Shown here in pieces: positions 47,106 to 59,230 of a DNA stretch of 64,000 bases; within the stretch, counting starts at the first letter, position 1; every line of letters starts with the position of its first letter. The position numbers were made by a program, and so were the translations under genes. The DNA is from Piezodorus guildinii (lineage: Eukaryota > Arthropoda > Insecta > Hemiptera > Pentatomidae). The DNA lies in assembly GCA_023052935.1 (NCBI GenBank), contig CM041297.1, forward strand, positions 85,548,021-85,612,020, written 5' to 3'. The notes beneath the pieces were generated by a model. That model saw nothing but the letters and a program-made list of their open reading frames with translations. It was not told the origin of the DNA and ran no database searches.

Positions 47106-47423
47106 ATTAATGCTAAGCGAATTGTCTCTAAACTCATTTTATCATTTATACGTCAATATTTTTATTAATAATTGCTGTTTTGATATTGATAAGTTCTGCG
47201 ACGATATTTTTACTATTAATTTTTTTTTTTTATTGGTAAGATGGATGTAAGGAACGCATGCAGTTGCAATAATATTTCACAATTATAACCTGCTATATTT
47301 CTAATGCAAGAGGAAAAATATATACAATTTATATATTACACTCGAGAAAAAAATAAATTCTGTCACTGAAAGTAATTTATGTAAAGTGACGTCGCGGAGT
47401 AAATGTAAACTTGAATTATTTAG

Positions 47424-47455
47424 TGGGAGAGGGGGGGAGGGGTTAGGGGCAGGGG
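47424..47455 (+). other. Strong potential G-quadruplex
   Basis: Runs of G3, G7, G4, G4 and G4 separated by 1-4 bases (gggaga-ggggggg-a-gggg-tta-gggg-ca-gggg). Fits G3+N1-7 with several registers. Confidence 0.75.
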
Positions 47456-47802
47456 AATGCAAGAGGTAACAACAAAACAGCTTTAAAAATAAACGAGAAG
47501 CATTAGTTACCGGCAGGCCATGAGGGAGGGGAAAAAATAAAAATAAAACATAAATGAAAAAATAAAATAATGAAATAGAGAAAGAGGAGAAAAAAAAAAT
47601 AAAATGAGAAGGACTGTTCCCTGGACCCATGACGAAAAGCACTGCATTCTTTCCCATAGGGAGCAGTGTACAGTCGTGTCCGACAACGCTGGTCCAAGTG
47701 TCTACATAAGTTTTCTTAAGAGTTGTTACTTTCTTATTGTCATCGCTTATATCTTAGTGGATCAAGCACCTTAAAGATTTTTATAACTAGATTATTCAGT
47801 TC

Positions 47803-48745
47803 CTGAAAACATTTTCAAGTTTAAAATACGCAAATAATATATTTATCATCTAGTCAACGACCAAATATTTATGATTTACAGTCGGAGTGCTTTGGTTATG
47901 TTAAATGAATAAAAAAAAAAAAATATACATATCTGATAAAGTTCGTAGAATATTAAAAATATATATGTTAGATATTCGATTTCATCATGCCTAACCTGAA
48001 AGGATCCAATTGATATAAACATGTTACATTAAATCTTCATCTCATTTTTTATCCAAATATAAAATAAGTAACCGATATGCAAGTTATTTCAACTGACTAT
48101 CCAACTATCCAAAAAGTGCTTATGAAAACAATGAATACTTCATGCAAAATAATTTATAGGAAGCAAACCGAAGAAAGGGAACAGATGGAAACAGAATCCT
48201 TAAAAGAGGTTTCTCCCCAAGAGCAATGTTTTATTTTTACCAGCTAACAATTGAATGGATTTCAGAAATAGCATTTGGCCTAGAAAGAGGGAAAATATAA
48301 TCCTCAACCTATCGACCCGCCCTGGAAACGTCTGAAAAGCGTTATTTATTTCCAGCCTCTCTCATTTTATTTTTTCCCTTCAAATTCTCTTAAGTAAGGC
48401 ACTAAAAAACATTATCGTCATATTCGGAATATATCCTTAATATAATAGTTAAGATCCTTATTGATATGTCGAGCGTTTATACTGTCTTTTAAATAATGAT
48501 ACATAACTAATTAAGGTACTAATGTAGGAAAATAAGTGATGGAATAGCTGGGCTTCATATCACAGCCGAGTCCTGCATTGACAGTTGAGATAATCACCTG
48601 GGATTCACATAATTTCTAAAAAAAAAATCATTTATTTAAATGAAAACGAAAGCATTTTCAAGTTTAAAATACGCAAATAATATGTTTAATGTTGTCTTGT
48701 CAACGACCAAACTTTTATAATTACAGTCAGTGGGCTTTGGTTATG
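47803..48745 (+). repeat. Direct repeat pair of about 95 bp, 840 bp apart
   Basis: 'attttcaagtttaaaatacg', 'caaataatat', 'gtcaacgaccaaa' and 'acagtc', then 'gctttggttatg', occur in the same order at 47803-47900 and 48645-48745. The intervening DNA shows no transposon structure, so this could be a duplication or two copies of an unnamed repeat. Confidence 0.7.
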
Positions 48746-48920
48746 GAGAAAGAGACCGACCATCCCATTACCTACGAAAGCGTTTTTGGAAAAATATAGG
48801 ACTGGAAGGAATCAGTCCCAGAACATGGCGGAGACTAAGTTAGGCTGGATTTGTTAATTTCCAAGATTAATAAGATACAAGTCGTATATCTTTATATACA
48901 GTCGGTTTAGCAACCGTCGT

Positions 48921-49238
48921 CTCGATGCAAAAATCTCAAATTTACTCAAAAACGACTCTAACGATTTTGATTAAACTCGCTATATCAATGTAACATAGGA
49001 CGGGGATATATATCATGTAGGTTTCATTCTGATTGAAATAGTCTGACAGGGCTTAAATGCCGATATTTTCTTCCTCTAAAGTACCTTTAATTTTGCAGTT
49101 TTTATAAAATGGGCCAAACGTTAGCATTGCTAAAAAACAGGTAAATATATAAGCTGAACGAATTCGATATCCAACGAAAGGAGAAAATAGCAAAAATATT
49201 CTTTTAGGCAATTTTTGTGTTTTTGAATTCAAAAACAG

Positions 49239-49309
<71 letters not shown>

Positions 49310-49509
49310 GTATAATATACCGTTGGAAAGCTAAAGATTTTATAAAAATATTATATTATACACAAGCTTGTAAAAGTTAATGGATAATGATGAAAAACCG
49401 TAAAACCTACTGATTATATTAGATAATAATATAATAGATTATTTAATAAAACATTAAATAGATATAAATAACGGAGGTAAGTGAAAGTCGTGTATTGCGC
49501 GCACCGGAT
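48921..49509 (-). mobile_element. R800 repeat copy carrying a (TA)n tract
   Basis: The right end is the 5' terminus, whose inverse reads 'ccggtgcgcgcaatacacga' + 'ctttcacttacctcc'. Landmarks 'gtctgacagggcttaaatgc', 'accgttggaaagctaaag' and 'gttaatggataatgatga' are in order. The 3' third is missing at the left end. A long (TA)n lies at 49241-49309. Confidence 0.8.
49241..49309. repeat. (TA)n microsatellite
   Basis: About 69 bases of nearly pure TA, expanded from the 'aatatatatgtataatatac' region of R800, where other copies have only a few units. Confidence 0.95.
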
Positions 49510-50575
49510 TTTTTTTATTCAGTAATTTTCAATTCCTTATGAACAAGCCAACAAAGGAATATTAATGATGTTTATAAAATGAGTCATTTTTTCCAATCCA
49601 GTTCATACATGTTTACCACAATTATATACAACGCATGAAATTGAATTCAATTTCATCATAAATCATAAAATGTATATATGCATTTTTAAAACATTAGAAC
49701 AAAAAAAAAAATGATATTTGTTTTGAGTCGATTCATTTTAGCTGAAAATGTTTTGTTTATCGCTGTTATTGATCGAACTTATACATCTCTAGAGGTCATG
49801 TCGGGCGATGATTGTTTTTATTTGCATACCTAATGTAACGATTGTCTTTTAATGAATGCGTAACGCACAATAGCATCTCGGAACTGGAGGGCAAAGAACT
49901 TACAAGTAACAGCTACTTAAAACGTCGGCCTTAGGTATGTGTGTATACCCTCTCGAGTGTGTATCGCAATAGGCTTCTACAGGGAGCATTGTTTAGTCCA
50001 ACTTGGTTTTTATTCATTATAGTAGGGTTTCGAAATAGCGCAAACAACTTCCAATGTAAAATACCCTTGACATTTGTTAAACAAGAATCACTTATAAAGA
50101 AGAGGATAATATATTTGTAAAATCGATTTAATATAACGCAATGAAAATTCCACATTTACTAAAAGGTTCTGCTGCACATACCTTAATTGGAATGTTAATA
50201 AGAATACATTTTTCAGTTTGATTCCAATGCAAACATGTGAACGGCAATCTGATGATAATTAATAAAACGAATTTGCACAGAAGGGGTAATTAAATTTATT
50301 TGAGTTTAATCGGGCTTAAAATTAGATTCAAGTGATTGAAAAAAAAATTCATTAACTTTTTTAGATAACAAAAAAGAATTACTGCTCCTATTTATAAATA
50401 TATATGAGATCGCCCATTTAAAAAAAAAAAAAAAATGTAATAGGACAAAGTGATTTTTGTAATTAGGTGTCATTGTTATTATTTTTTTATTACCCGTGAT
50501 AAAAAAATCAATTAACTGTAGATAAATTTAATATTTTTAAAAACTATTCCATTAAATATAATGAGTTTAATTTCA
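49510..50575. other. Non-coding, nothing recognised
   Basis: AT-rich; the minus-strand frame 49931-50155 is unsupported. Confidence 0.45.
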
Positions 50576-50760
50576 AGGTATTCTCCGAGGCGTCTGAAAT
50601 GAAGATTGCCTCAAGTCCTTTTAGATTACCTACTGGAGTGCTGCCAATGGGCATTTTCTCTTCATGTCTTTTTCATGTATTTTATATCATATCTTATTTA
50701 CTTGATGTATTTACTAATACAGTTGTAAATTTCAATAAATAATAAAAAAAAAATGTAGGT
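50576..50760 (+). mobile_element. Possible LINE 3' UTR and tail
   Basis: A moderately complex segment ends 'gtaaatttcaataaataata' followed by an A-run (to about 50754), as expected of a LINE 3' end with its polyadenylation signal. No coding part is seen upstream. Confidence 0.3.
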
Positions 50761-50869
50761 TTCGAATTTCGAAATAACTTTCCCATAAGGCCTTGCATTA
50801 ATTTTTTAAAATATATATTTTTTTTTTCATGAAGGATTTTGAAGGAGATGATTAGAGTGGCGGCACTAA

Positions 50870-51150
50870 AAGATTAAAAATACAGTAAAAACTATTTATT
50901 AACCAAAGTTTCGACCTACGTTGCGTGTCTTCATCAGGGCTTTTCTCCGCTAAGTATAGAAGTTGATATAGACCATAGAATGAATATAATAGAATATGAA
51001 TAGAATTGATAAATAAACTAATTAATATTTTGAATGATATATGTTAATCATTTAGCGTCCGTAATTTGCGGAGAGAAGTCCTAATAAAAACCTGCAAAAT
51101 GGGTCGAAACTTTGGGTAATAAATAGTTATTTTACTATAGTTTAATCTTT
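50870..51150. repeat. Foldback repeat with hammerhead-like core
   Basis: The left arm 'aaagattaaaaatacagtaa', 'aactatttattaaccaaagt', 'ttcgaccta' pairs with the right arm 'gggtcgaaactttgggtaat', 'aaatagttattttactatag' and 'tttaatcttt'. A SINE family 1 copy begins 14 bp beyond the right arm. Confidence 0.8.
50903..50940 (-). ncRNA. Hammerhead-ribozyme-like core (partly decayed)
   Basis: On the minus strand: CC, CTGATGA (50937-50931), A, a short stem II (GAC...GTC), GAAAC (50912-50908), TTT, GG. Core boxes are intact, but the GT of stem III is changed to TT. Confidence 0.35.
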
Positions 51151-51163
51151 CACAAGCAGTAAA

Positions 51164-51475
51164 GCGGCGTGGTCTAGTAGATAGAGCGCTAGTCTACTAT
51201 GCTCCGGGTCCTAGGTTCGAATCCCGGTTGTGACAGAATATTATTTCAGCCGTGGGGCGATCCTGGGGTATGAAGACGCTCCTGGGGCACATCCAGCGTC
51301 TATAAAGAGGATACCCAAGAATGGAGAAAACACTGGCGGCTAAGCGTGATCTCGGCCGAATACACCTCATTGCACGGCCGTTGACCTCGAAACAGTACGA
51401 ATGTCTATATGTACTGAGCCCAAGACCCTTCATGGGCTGTAGAGGTATAGGTTTTTTTTTTTTTTTTTTTTTTTT
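51164..51475 (+). mobile_element. tRNA-derived SINE, family 1, full length, poly(T) tail
   Basis: The best copy in forward orientation. A-box region 'gtggtctagtagatagagc' (about 51169-51187), B box GGTTCGAATCC at 51214-51224, body, and 24 T at 51452-51475. The tRNA-like head is followed by 'tgacagaatattatttcag' and the distal 'ctgagcccaagacccttcat' block shared with 20456-20792. As T4 normally terminates Pol III, transcripts would end at the start of the tail. Confidence 0.9.
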
Positions 51476-54011
51476 ATAACCAACACCCGAATGATCCCAT
51501 CCTTCATATTTAACACACGGTTAACTATTTAATCTTTACTATATTTTTTAGTCTTATAATTTATGATATTAATATTAGGATTAATAATCTCTTTCTCCTA
51601 ACATTTATGCATTATACTTTTACCATCTTCCGATATCTAGTTGATCTTTATCACAGTTCAGTCAAAAACATAAAATGATATAATTGTTTTGGTTTTTTCT
51701 CTATATAAATTTTCTCTATGTTAACAGAAATACAGTTATAAGCTACACATCATTAAATAATTTACAGTAAATTTATCAGATAATAGAAAATTACTTGTAG
51801 GCCTAATGCTGATCACGTGAAATCGAGTGTTCGGGGCGCCATATCTCACAGTAACGAAGGCTGAGTCGTCCTTTTGCCTCAATAAATCTAGCATTACATG
51901 GACCGTCTATCTCTGTCCGGGAATCTTAAGACTTTTTTCTTTAAATCTCAGACTTAAACCTAATTATAACTGGTCAAATAAAAAGTATAAAGAAAAAAAA
52001 TCTGGATAGTGCATACTTTTAGAATAATGTCATTTTATGATATATCATAAAAATAATAAAAATACACTAAAAGGATCAATTTTAAGATTATAAAAATAAT
52101 ATATGATAAAAATAATCAAATAATAATAATACTGATAACTGAACAAACAATTTGGTGTAAAAGTTCCCCATATTCTATTTGTTATAAATAGTTCTTGATA
52201 CTAATTATCGAGGTTTATTTTACATCGATGTTGTTTGTTAGCTGGATGAAGGTTTAGAGAACGGGAAAACTAGTTTTTACTAAAACGCAGGAAGAAAACA
52301 TCTTTTATTCACTTAAGACAGTTTCACTTGGATAGAATTGACAAAACATTTTTAATAAATATTATTAAATTATTATTCGAAAAAGTTATGTTGGTTGCCA
52401 ACTATTGGAGACAGATGTTCCCATGGTTAGAGGTTTTTTCTTTTTCCAACTGTAATTGTTTTTAATTGAGTATAATTGGTCTTAGACTTGTTAGTCTTCT
52501 GCAAGCTGTTTATTTCGTCCTAGAGGTCTTCATAATTTTTAAAATTTATTACCAGGAAAATGACGTGAATCGAATAAAATATAAGACAAATTAAGCAGTT
52601 CGGTTAAGTGATAGAATTTATAATAATCATAAACTATAAAATATTAGTAATAAATTCTACTAAATAAATAAAATATAAGTATTTAAAAATCCTAATTAGT
52701 TTTGATTAATTGAATCAACGATATGACGAGGTCTTAAGGAATATACCTGAAAAACGGTGGCTAAATTATTAATATTTTCCAGAAGTTGCCACATTATGCC
52801 ACGGAAAAATGTATTTTTCATAAATTTCATCCAATATTTTCAGCGGAGGGAAAGACGGATTATGGAAAGCTCTACTGACTTTGAAGTTTGATGAGTTTCG
52901 CAATTTTCCTCAACTTTACCATAGAAATGGGACTTGTGTGCGACATGTAAATAGTATGCAAATATGAATGTTCGTAGAGGTCTAGGAATTTGAACTCGGC
53001 CATCACTAATAACGAAATAATTTGAATATATGTAATTTATAACTATATATTATATATGTTTCTGTGAGTTTTATGATGGTATGAAGTATATATTTATTAT
53101 TGTATTTTTTTCTATAAAGAAAAGAAAATTGATAAATATAAGTAAACAGTCTGATCGTTTTTTCCCGTCATGCTGATGTATATATAACAAATTATCCATG
53201 AATTCAAAAACTTAATAGGTATAGCCAGTTTCTTAGGGTTATTTAGTTGTCGAAATAAACACATTACATGTAGGAAAAGCATTAATAGTTTTTATGACGA
53301 CTGATCGTTATTTGCAGGAAATGTATTGTATTTTTACTGTTTATCTTGTCCGATGGCTATCGCGTGTTATAAATAATATTTTTTTTTTTTAGAATATAGA
53401 ATAGCGATATATACAAAGTGTAAACAAAAAATAAAATAAAAAAGCACAGTAATAAAATAAAGAATTAGAAAAAAAAATATAACACTAGATATACAAATTA
53501 AAATAAAATAAAATACATTAACTTGACACATTCAGACCTATAATGTATGTTATAAAATTATGAGATTTTTAAACCAAATACTCTAATTTTTGCCCAAAAA
53601 AATCAATAGTGAGGCCTCGCATGTAATGTATTAATTTACTACTTTTTAGTTTAAAAATAGATTTAAATATATGCCATAGATGTTACTGGAAAGTTTCACT
53701 GATATTGATTACCGCATCTTTTTCGGCAAAATATTTAATTTTGTTTATTTGACCATCTCTTAACACTAGCAAGAAGTGATAAATGTAAATCATGAAAGAA
53801 TTTTATTAAAACTACTGGAGATATAAAAGTTTCAAGGTTCAAAACTAAATTCCAGAAATAAATGTATGAAGTACAGCTAGAAAGCCCAATTTTCTGAAAA
53901 AATATTAAATATTCAAGCTGTAAAATAGAATGGAGAGTAACGAAAATGATATAAAGTCAAGTTTTGAATGTAATAAATAATAATAATAATTTATAAATGT
54001 TAATAATTTTC
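51476..54011. other. AT-rich non-coding DNA
   Basis: No gene or repeat family recognised. The frame 51827-52009 has no recognisable similarity. A-rich tract at 53395-53520. Confidence 0.45.
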
Positions 54012-54055
54012 AAGCATGAAGCTAAATTAAAGTTGTGGGTTGCGCACACCATTTT
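54012..54055 (-). mobile_element. R800 5'-terminal remnant
   Basis: The plus strand 'aaagttgtgggttgcgcaca' + 'ccattttt' is the inverse of the R800 start ('ggtgcgcgcaacacacgact'). Only the terminal 40 or so bases remain. Confidence 0.5.
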
Positions 54056-54523
54056 TAAGACTAAAATATATTACTAGAAGTACCTATAAAAGATTCAATG
54101 GCTGTTTATTACATAACGATCAGATGGTAATCTATCCGAGTTCTTTTACTACTTTAGTATCCGACATATTTTCTGGCCCCAGAATTATTTATCATTATCA
54201 GGCAAGTTTATCTGCTGATGACACTCAATATTATCGTACGATAATTCACTAGATCGTAAACACATCGCCTATTGTGTGGTCCACGTGTGATTTAACGTTC
54301 CAGTATGCTATCTCTGGCGATTTTATGTCGGCTCACAATATTGCATCTCCCCCCTAACGACCTTTCTTCATTGTGCCCTTATATCTGGTCTCTATTATTT
54401 TATTTTTTTTTTTTCAATTCAGATTGGAAAAAGTTTTTCTTTTTTTATAACTGTAGCGGGGATGATTTAATTTTTTTATTATGGCATGAGTCTATAAATA
54501 AAAATTAAGGTTTTTATTGATAT
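54056..54523. other. Non-coding, nothing recognised
   Basis: The frames at 54040-54252 and 54305-54508 lack recognisable similarity. Confidence 0.4.
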
Positions 54524-55250
54524 TTTTACTTTCACTTACCTACATATGGAATATATAGTAAGGGAAAGTATTCCATTCGTGAAAATTTTCGAAATCCAAT
54601 TTTCAGCGGAAATACTCGTTTCAAGGTCACCTAAGTCCAAAAGATTAAGTCCCGCAAAACGGTCTGTGTGTCTGTGGGTCCGAGTGCGAAAACGAAATGT
54701 CCTATGAAACTCGAATTTCATATTTAAGGCAACTATACTCCCGAGATGTTACAGCAACTTTTTCATAAAAATCAGCTAACCAGAAGAGCCACTTTAAACC
54801 ATGCATTTTGCACCTGTTTACAATTTTTATTAAAATCGCTATATCGGTGTAAAATTGGACCGGCTTTAATATCATGTAGGTTTCATTCTGATTGAAATAG
54901 TCTGACAGGGCTTAAATGCCGATATTTCAAAATTTCTTCCTGTAAAGTACCTTTAATTTTGTAGTTTTTATGATTAGCATTACATATCATCGGATTAGCA
55001 TTGCTAAAAAACAGGTAAATATATAAGTTGAACGAATTCGATAGCCAACAAAAAGAGGCAACTGCACAAATATTTTTTTAATGTAAATTTTGTTTTTAAC
55101 CTTAAGAACAGTAATATACCGTTGGAATGCTACAGATTTCAGACAAAATACAATCTTATACATGATATTGTAAAAGTTAACGGATAGTGATGAAAAGCCG
55201 ATAAAACAAACTGATTATCGTAGATAATAATATCTATGGTAGTCGTGAAA
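54524..55250 (-). mobile_element. R800 repeat copy, nearly full length
   Basis: The 3' terminus is at the left: 'ttttactttcacttacc', then the hairpin partner 'atatagtaagggaaagtatt'. It is followed by 'gtcccgcaaaacggtctgtg', 'gagatgttacagcaactttt', 'gtctgacagggcttaaatgc' and 'accgttggaatgctacag'. The 5' end is decayed around 55240 ('tggtagtcgtg'). Confidence 0.8.
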
Positions 55251-56388
55251 AATTGGATAACTCGAGTTATATCCAAAATGAGTTGACTCCACGTATCGCT
55301 CCCTCATACCGTCTCCCACGTCGTGTTAAATTGGTCAAAGAAATTTCTTGGAGGAAGAATTTTCAGGGGGAAAGGAAGCTGTATGTTAATCACTCTATTT
55401 TAGGTATTACGTTAAGTTTAAGTCCCTCACCTGTAAAATGAATGATTTTGACTAAACCACTTATAACATCTGGTTAACTAAAAAAACTTCTTTTATATAA
55501 AATATTTCAAAGGAATAAACTTCAAACTTAAATGGTAAACAACTGAACACGACAAATCTATCCAATGAAAAAATATCCCGTTCAAAGAAAAACACGACTA
55601 ACGGTTGTTTTATCTCTAGAAGAAAAGTCCAGGTAACACAATCGGGACCTGAAAGGGAAACTCGGAAAATTATATTTGTTCCCGAAAGCGATAGCAGCTG
55701 GAAGTTGGACTTATTCCAAGCGAACTGGTTCCAAAGGAATTCACAACTGTTATCAATAACAAAATTTTCTTCGAGATCAATATGCCGTGAACGATATCCC
55801 TTAGGAAGTCCTATAGAAGTAATATAGTTTTACGATTGTAGGACACGCGCTTATCTGGACTTTGAAACTGCCTTCGATTCTAGTAACAGAATCTATAATA
55901 GGAGAAGAATAAGTTTAATGGTACTGTAAAAATAATATCGCAATTCCTTTTTAAGAAGGAGGAAATCATATCGATCATTGTTAGCTGAATTAAAAAAAAT
56001 TATTAATTAATAATTAGAACAATCTAATAAAATTATTTGAGACAAGTAGTAGAAGCAGAATCAGGAGTGAATTTTGGACTGAAACCTTCCCTTTTGCTAG
56101 GAGGAATTTTCATTCTCAGAATGTTGGTGTTTATTTTAAGATAATATCTTAACAAATTTGGGATATTTTAATTTTTTCCATCTCTACCTTGACATTTTAG
56201 GCTACAACGGGTGTTCTCGGGTTAGGGAGGGACAACGGGGGATTCATGCCACAGTGAAAAGCCCTTAACAGCTAGACACGAGCTCGTAATAATTTTATTC
56301 AATGTTTTGGTCACCTGGATGCTGGAAAATCCACGAGGCCACCCCGCCTCCTGATTATTGGTTTTTAATAAAACTTCATTGAAAAGGA
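55251..56388. other. Non-coding; moderately GC-rich unique sequence
   Basis: The frame 55253-55441 and the stretch to about 55900 are less AT-rich, but no protein similarity or splice-site pair convinces me. Left as unassigned unique DNA. Confidence 0.35.
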
Positions 56389-56675
56389 GGAGCGGCGTGG
56401 TCTAGTGGATAAAACAATAGTCTGCTCTTCTCCAGGTCCTAGATTAAAACACCGTCTGTGGCAGAATATTATTTATTCTGCTAATTCAGCTGTGGGATGA
56501 CCTAGGGGTACGGAGACCCTCCGGGCCATACCAATAATATATAATATAAAGTGGGTACTCAAAAATGTGGAAAAAAGTGACGGCTGATCGTGATCTAAGC
56601 CTAATCACCTCATTGCACGACCGTTGACTAAGAAAAAGTACGAATCTACATATGTTTTGCGCCCTAGATTCATGT
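56389..56675 (+). mobile_element. tRNA-derived SINE, family 1, decayed
   Basis: The head 'ggagcggcgtggtctagtgg' is well preserved, the B box is mutated ('agattaaaacacc'), and the body is recognisable ('aagtgggtactcaaa', 'aatcacctcattgcacg'). The distal end and T-tail are lost. Confidence 0.8.
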
Positions 56676-57811
56676 TCAAGTCTTGATGTTATATGTGCGT
56701 TCGCCTGGCGTGTTTTGAAAAACATAGCTTTTATCCAATCATTTTGTAGTAAAAGGATTAAAAATGTTTTATAAGTATTGTAATTATGAATTTTTGGTGA
56801 GAAATAATTGTTTACATATTTTTTAAATACAATAAGAAATATAAGTTAAATTTACGATTTTAGAAAAAAATAAGTTTTAATTTTCTTAAAGGCATTTTCT
56901 GAAAAAAAAATCGGTGATTGACTCTTTTCTAATATGAAAAAAAAAAAATACTTATTTTGGTTTTCTTTCTTCCACTAAAAATTGGCTTTTCGCTTATCAT
57001 GATCATATAATTTTTTATGCCTTTGACTACAAAGAATATGAGGAAAAACCATCATTATTTATTTTAAATTTTACTATAAAAAATAAAATCGAAAAAAGAG
57101 GTTTTTAAAAAAATCTCGAAACCCGTTTGACTTAAAATTGAATTAATTTTATTCGGCACTAAATTGATCCTCAAAGTTTGAGTAAAAAAAGCTGCGGGGG
57201 CAGATTTACCATCCTAACCCGGCTATACTCTTTAAATAATAGATTTGATAATATATTAGTATAAGTAATCTGTCATAAATATAAAGCTTGTAAGCGGTGA
57301 TCCATCATTATTTTTAATGTAGAATATGTCCAATTCCTAGTACGTTTATGAAACTAGTTGAGAATCAATATCTGTATAATTAAACGTAAATTAGAACTGA
57401 AACCTCTTGAACATTCGATGCTTCAAAGTGGTCGCCTATTGGAGCAATGCGCGCTAGAGTGGTTCTTAATACTGCCCCAGAGCAACATCCCTATACCATA
57501 CACAAATACATGAGAACAATCAAGCCAATAGATTGCTTTCCGGATTAGTTTATTTGCAGAATCAATTTGAAGAGCAAGTTGGGAATCAAAGCCCATTCCA
57601 TACTGACGGATTACGGTTCAAACTTCAATATAAGTTAGGCCTGTAACAGCCCTCCAATCAGGGGCTTCGTCGTAGGCGACCAATAAGCGTTCATCTTTCA
57701 TTGAATGTTGGAATTGCTGAGTCTCTGCTATCGAGTGCTCCACTATATCTGATATTTATTTAATTTTTAAAGAAAATTTAGTTGGCCATTAAAGGTTACT
57801 TTCTGCTACTG
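56676..57811. other. Non-coding; unique block at 57400-57740
   Basis: 57400-57740 has balanced composition with no repeat hallmarks. The remainder is AT-rich. No gene is supported. Confidence 0.35.
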
Positions 57812-58015
57812 TGGCTAATCGGACGATGCTACAGTGGGAGTCCTAAATTTTGCTAATCCAGATGTAATTAGGATAGGGATCTTTAACGAGTACCTGACAT
57901 CGCACAGGCTCCGGACCATATTTTTACGACCCTTCCGAAGGACGGCATAACTAAGAATTTTGTACTCCCATTAAAAATCCTAGGAACACCTGCGGGTTTG
58001 AACTCGTGACCAAGA
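57812..58015 (-). mobile_element. tRNA-derived SINE, family 2
   Basis: Inverse of the family: 'ggctaatcggacgatgctac', 'atccagatgtaattagga', 'gatctttaacgagtacctga', 'cgacccttccgaaggacgg' and B-box inverse 'gggtttgaactcgtgacc'. It is well preserved except for the extreme head. Confidence 0.7.
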
Positions 58016-58924
58016 AAATTTAATTGTATTATTTTAATTAAATTAATTTGTATTTTATTAGAAATTTTTTAAAAATTAAATACAGTTTTATTCCTTCTCC
58101 ATATAATATTAAATATACTATATTAATGCCCGATATTGTCATTTTTAACAGTCCGTTTTTGTTTTTTAGGGCCTTTACAAGCTGTTAAAAAATACACATT
58201 TCCTCTACACTCTTATTAATAATAAATATTTTATATTTGAAACATTCGAAATAAACGATTTATACATAAAGTCACCCAAAGATAAAAATCATAAAAAATA
58301 TAAAAATAAGAAAAAAAAATAGTACAACAATATTAAGGAGTTAATTGGAAAATTAAACAAAAAGAGACTGAGAAAAAACAACCTAATTATTGAAAATGAT
58401 AAAAGACAAAAGTTCGAATTTCTTAACAATCGAAGTATTAATTATTTTCATATGATTTAATGCCAGGTATTAGTTTAAATCCCGTTATTTCGATCACTTC
58501 CTATCTATAAAATTTCTAGGAAATCCCGAAGAGGTCCCCCTAATCAAAATTGTAAACAGAGAAACATATTGAAATATTAATGTATAATAAATATTATTTA
58601 TTTAATTTTCTTATCATTATTATTGAATTTTACAACCATGCATTTTTTCTGATAGCATACTTTTTTCAGGCGATGAAGTCCTGTTAAATTGTGCAGGTGA
58701 TTGAGTAATTTAAGTATATTATTTCATTTAAAAACAAAAAAAGTAGCAAACATATTTTATTTTTCATATTTTTTCCTTTGTTCGGTTTTATTATTATTGT
58801 TGTTTATATATATATATATTTATAACTACTACTGTACATTTAAAAAAAAATTAATTGAGTTAGAATTTAGCTTTCAAGTTATTATTATTATACACATTTG
58901 TTGGTTGTTTTTTTTTATTGAAGT
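58016..58924. other. AT-rich non-coding DNA
   Basis: The frame 58701-58937 is a hydrophobic translation of AT-rich DNA. Nothing is supported. Confidence 0.45.
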
Positions 58925-59035
58925 GAAATTACTCTAAGACAATAAAACTTAATTTTTATGTTCAATAAAATTATTCTAAAGGCCCTTGTCCATGAAATAA
59001 ATAAAATTATTCGATATTATTATTTGTATTATATT
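58925..59035 (+). mobile_element. LINE 3' end of the 'attctaaaggcccttgtcc' family
   Basis: 'ttactctaagacaataaaac', 'aaaattattctaaaggccc', 'ttgtccatgaaataaataaa', then ATT repeats. It matches 21010-21145 and 46985-47105. Confidence 0.55.
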
Positions 59036-59176
59036 TTAATATTGAGTTGATTGAAAAACAAAATAAAAAACCTTCCTTTTCCTACAAAAACCAACTAAAT
59101 GCAATAAAACAATTCAGTTTACTTCTATATATTAGTTTATGAACTCTATTAACCAATACCGTGATATAAATAAACG

Positions 59177-59230
<54 letters not shown>

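Larger units (their letters stand above)
47106..48920. other. Non-coding; G-quadruplex tract and a spaced direct repeat
   Basis: Contains the G-rich tract at 47424-47455 and a direct repeat pair (47803-47900, 48645-48745). Minus-strand frames at 47301-47697 are translations of A/G-rich sequence and are not convincing. 48120-48400 is unique with moderate GC. Confidence 0.45.

Noticed and set aside
47301..47697. Minus-strand frames of 64-118 residues
   Set aside because: They are translations of the A/G-rich tract around the G-quadruplex, with Phe/Pro/Ser low complexity.
49241..49309. CRISPR-like or satellite array
   Set aside because: A simple (TA)n microsatellite; no spacer-repeat structure is present anywhere in the window.
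51164..51240. A functional tRNA gene
   Set aside because: A and B boxes are present, but the acceptor stem does not pair, and a SINE body plus poly(T) tail follow; same for the heads at 5424-5579 and 20456-20792.
57400..57740. LINE ORF2 fragment on the minus strand
   Set aside because: A faint 'NKLIRKAIYW...LLWGS' resemblance to the Jockey post-RT region is not supported by the neighbouring blocks.
58701..58937. Small hydrophobic membrane protein
   Set aside because: Composition follows from the AT-rich DNA and (TA)n; no start context or similarity.
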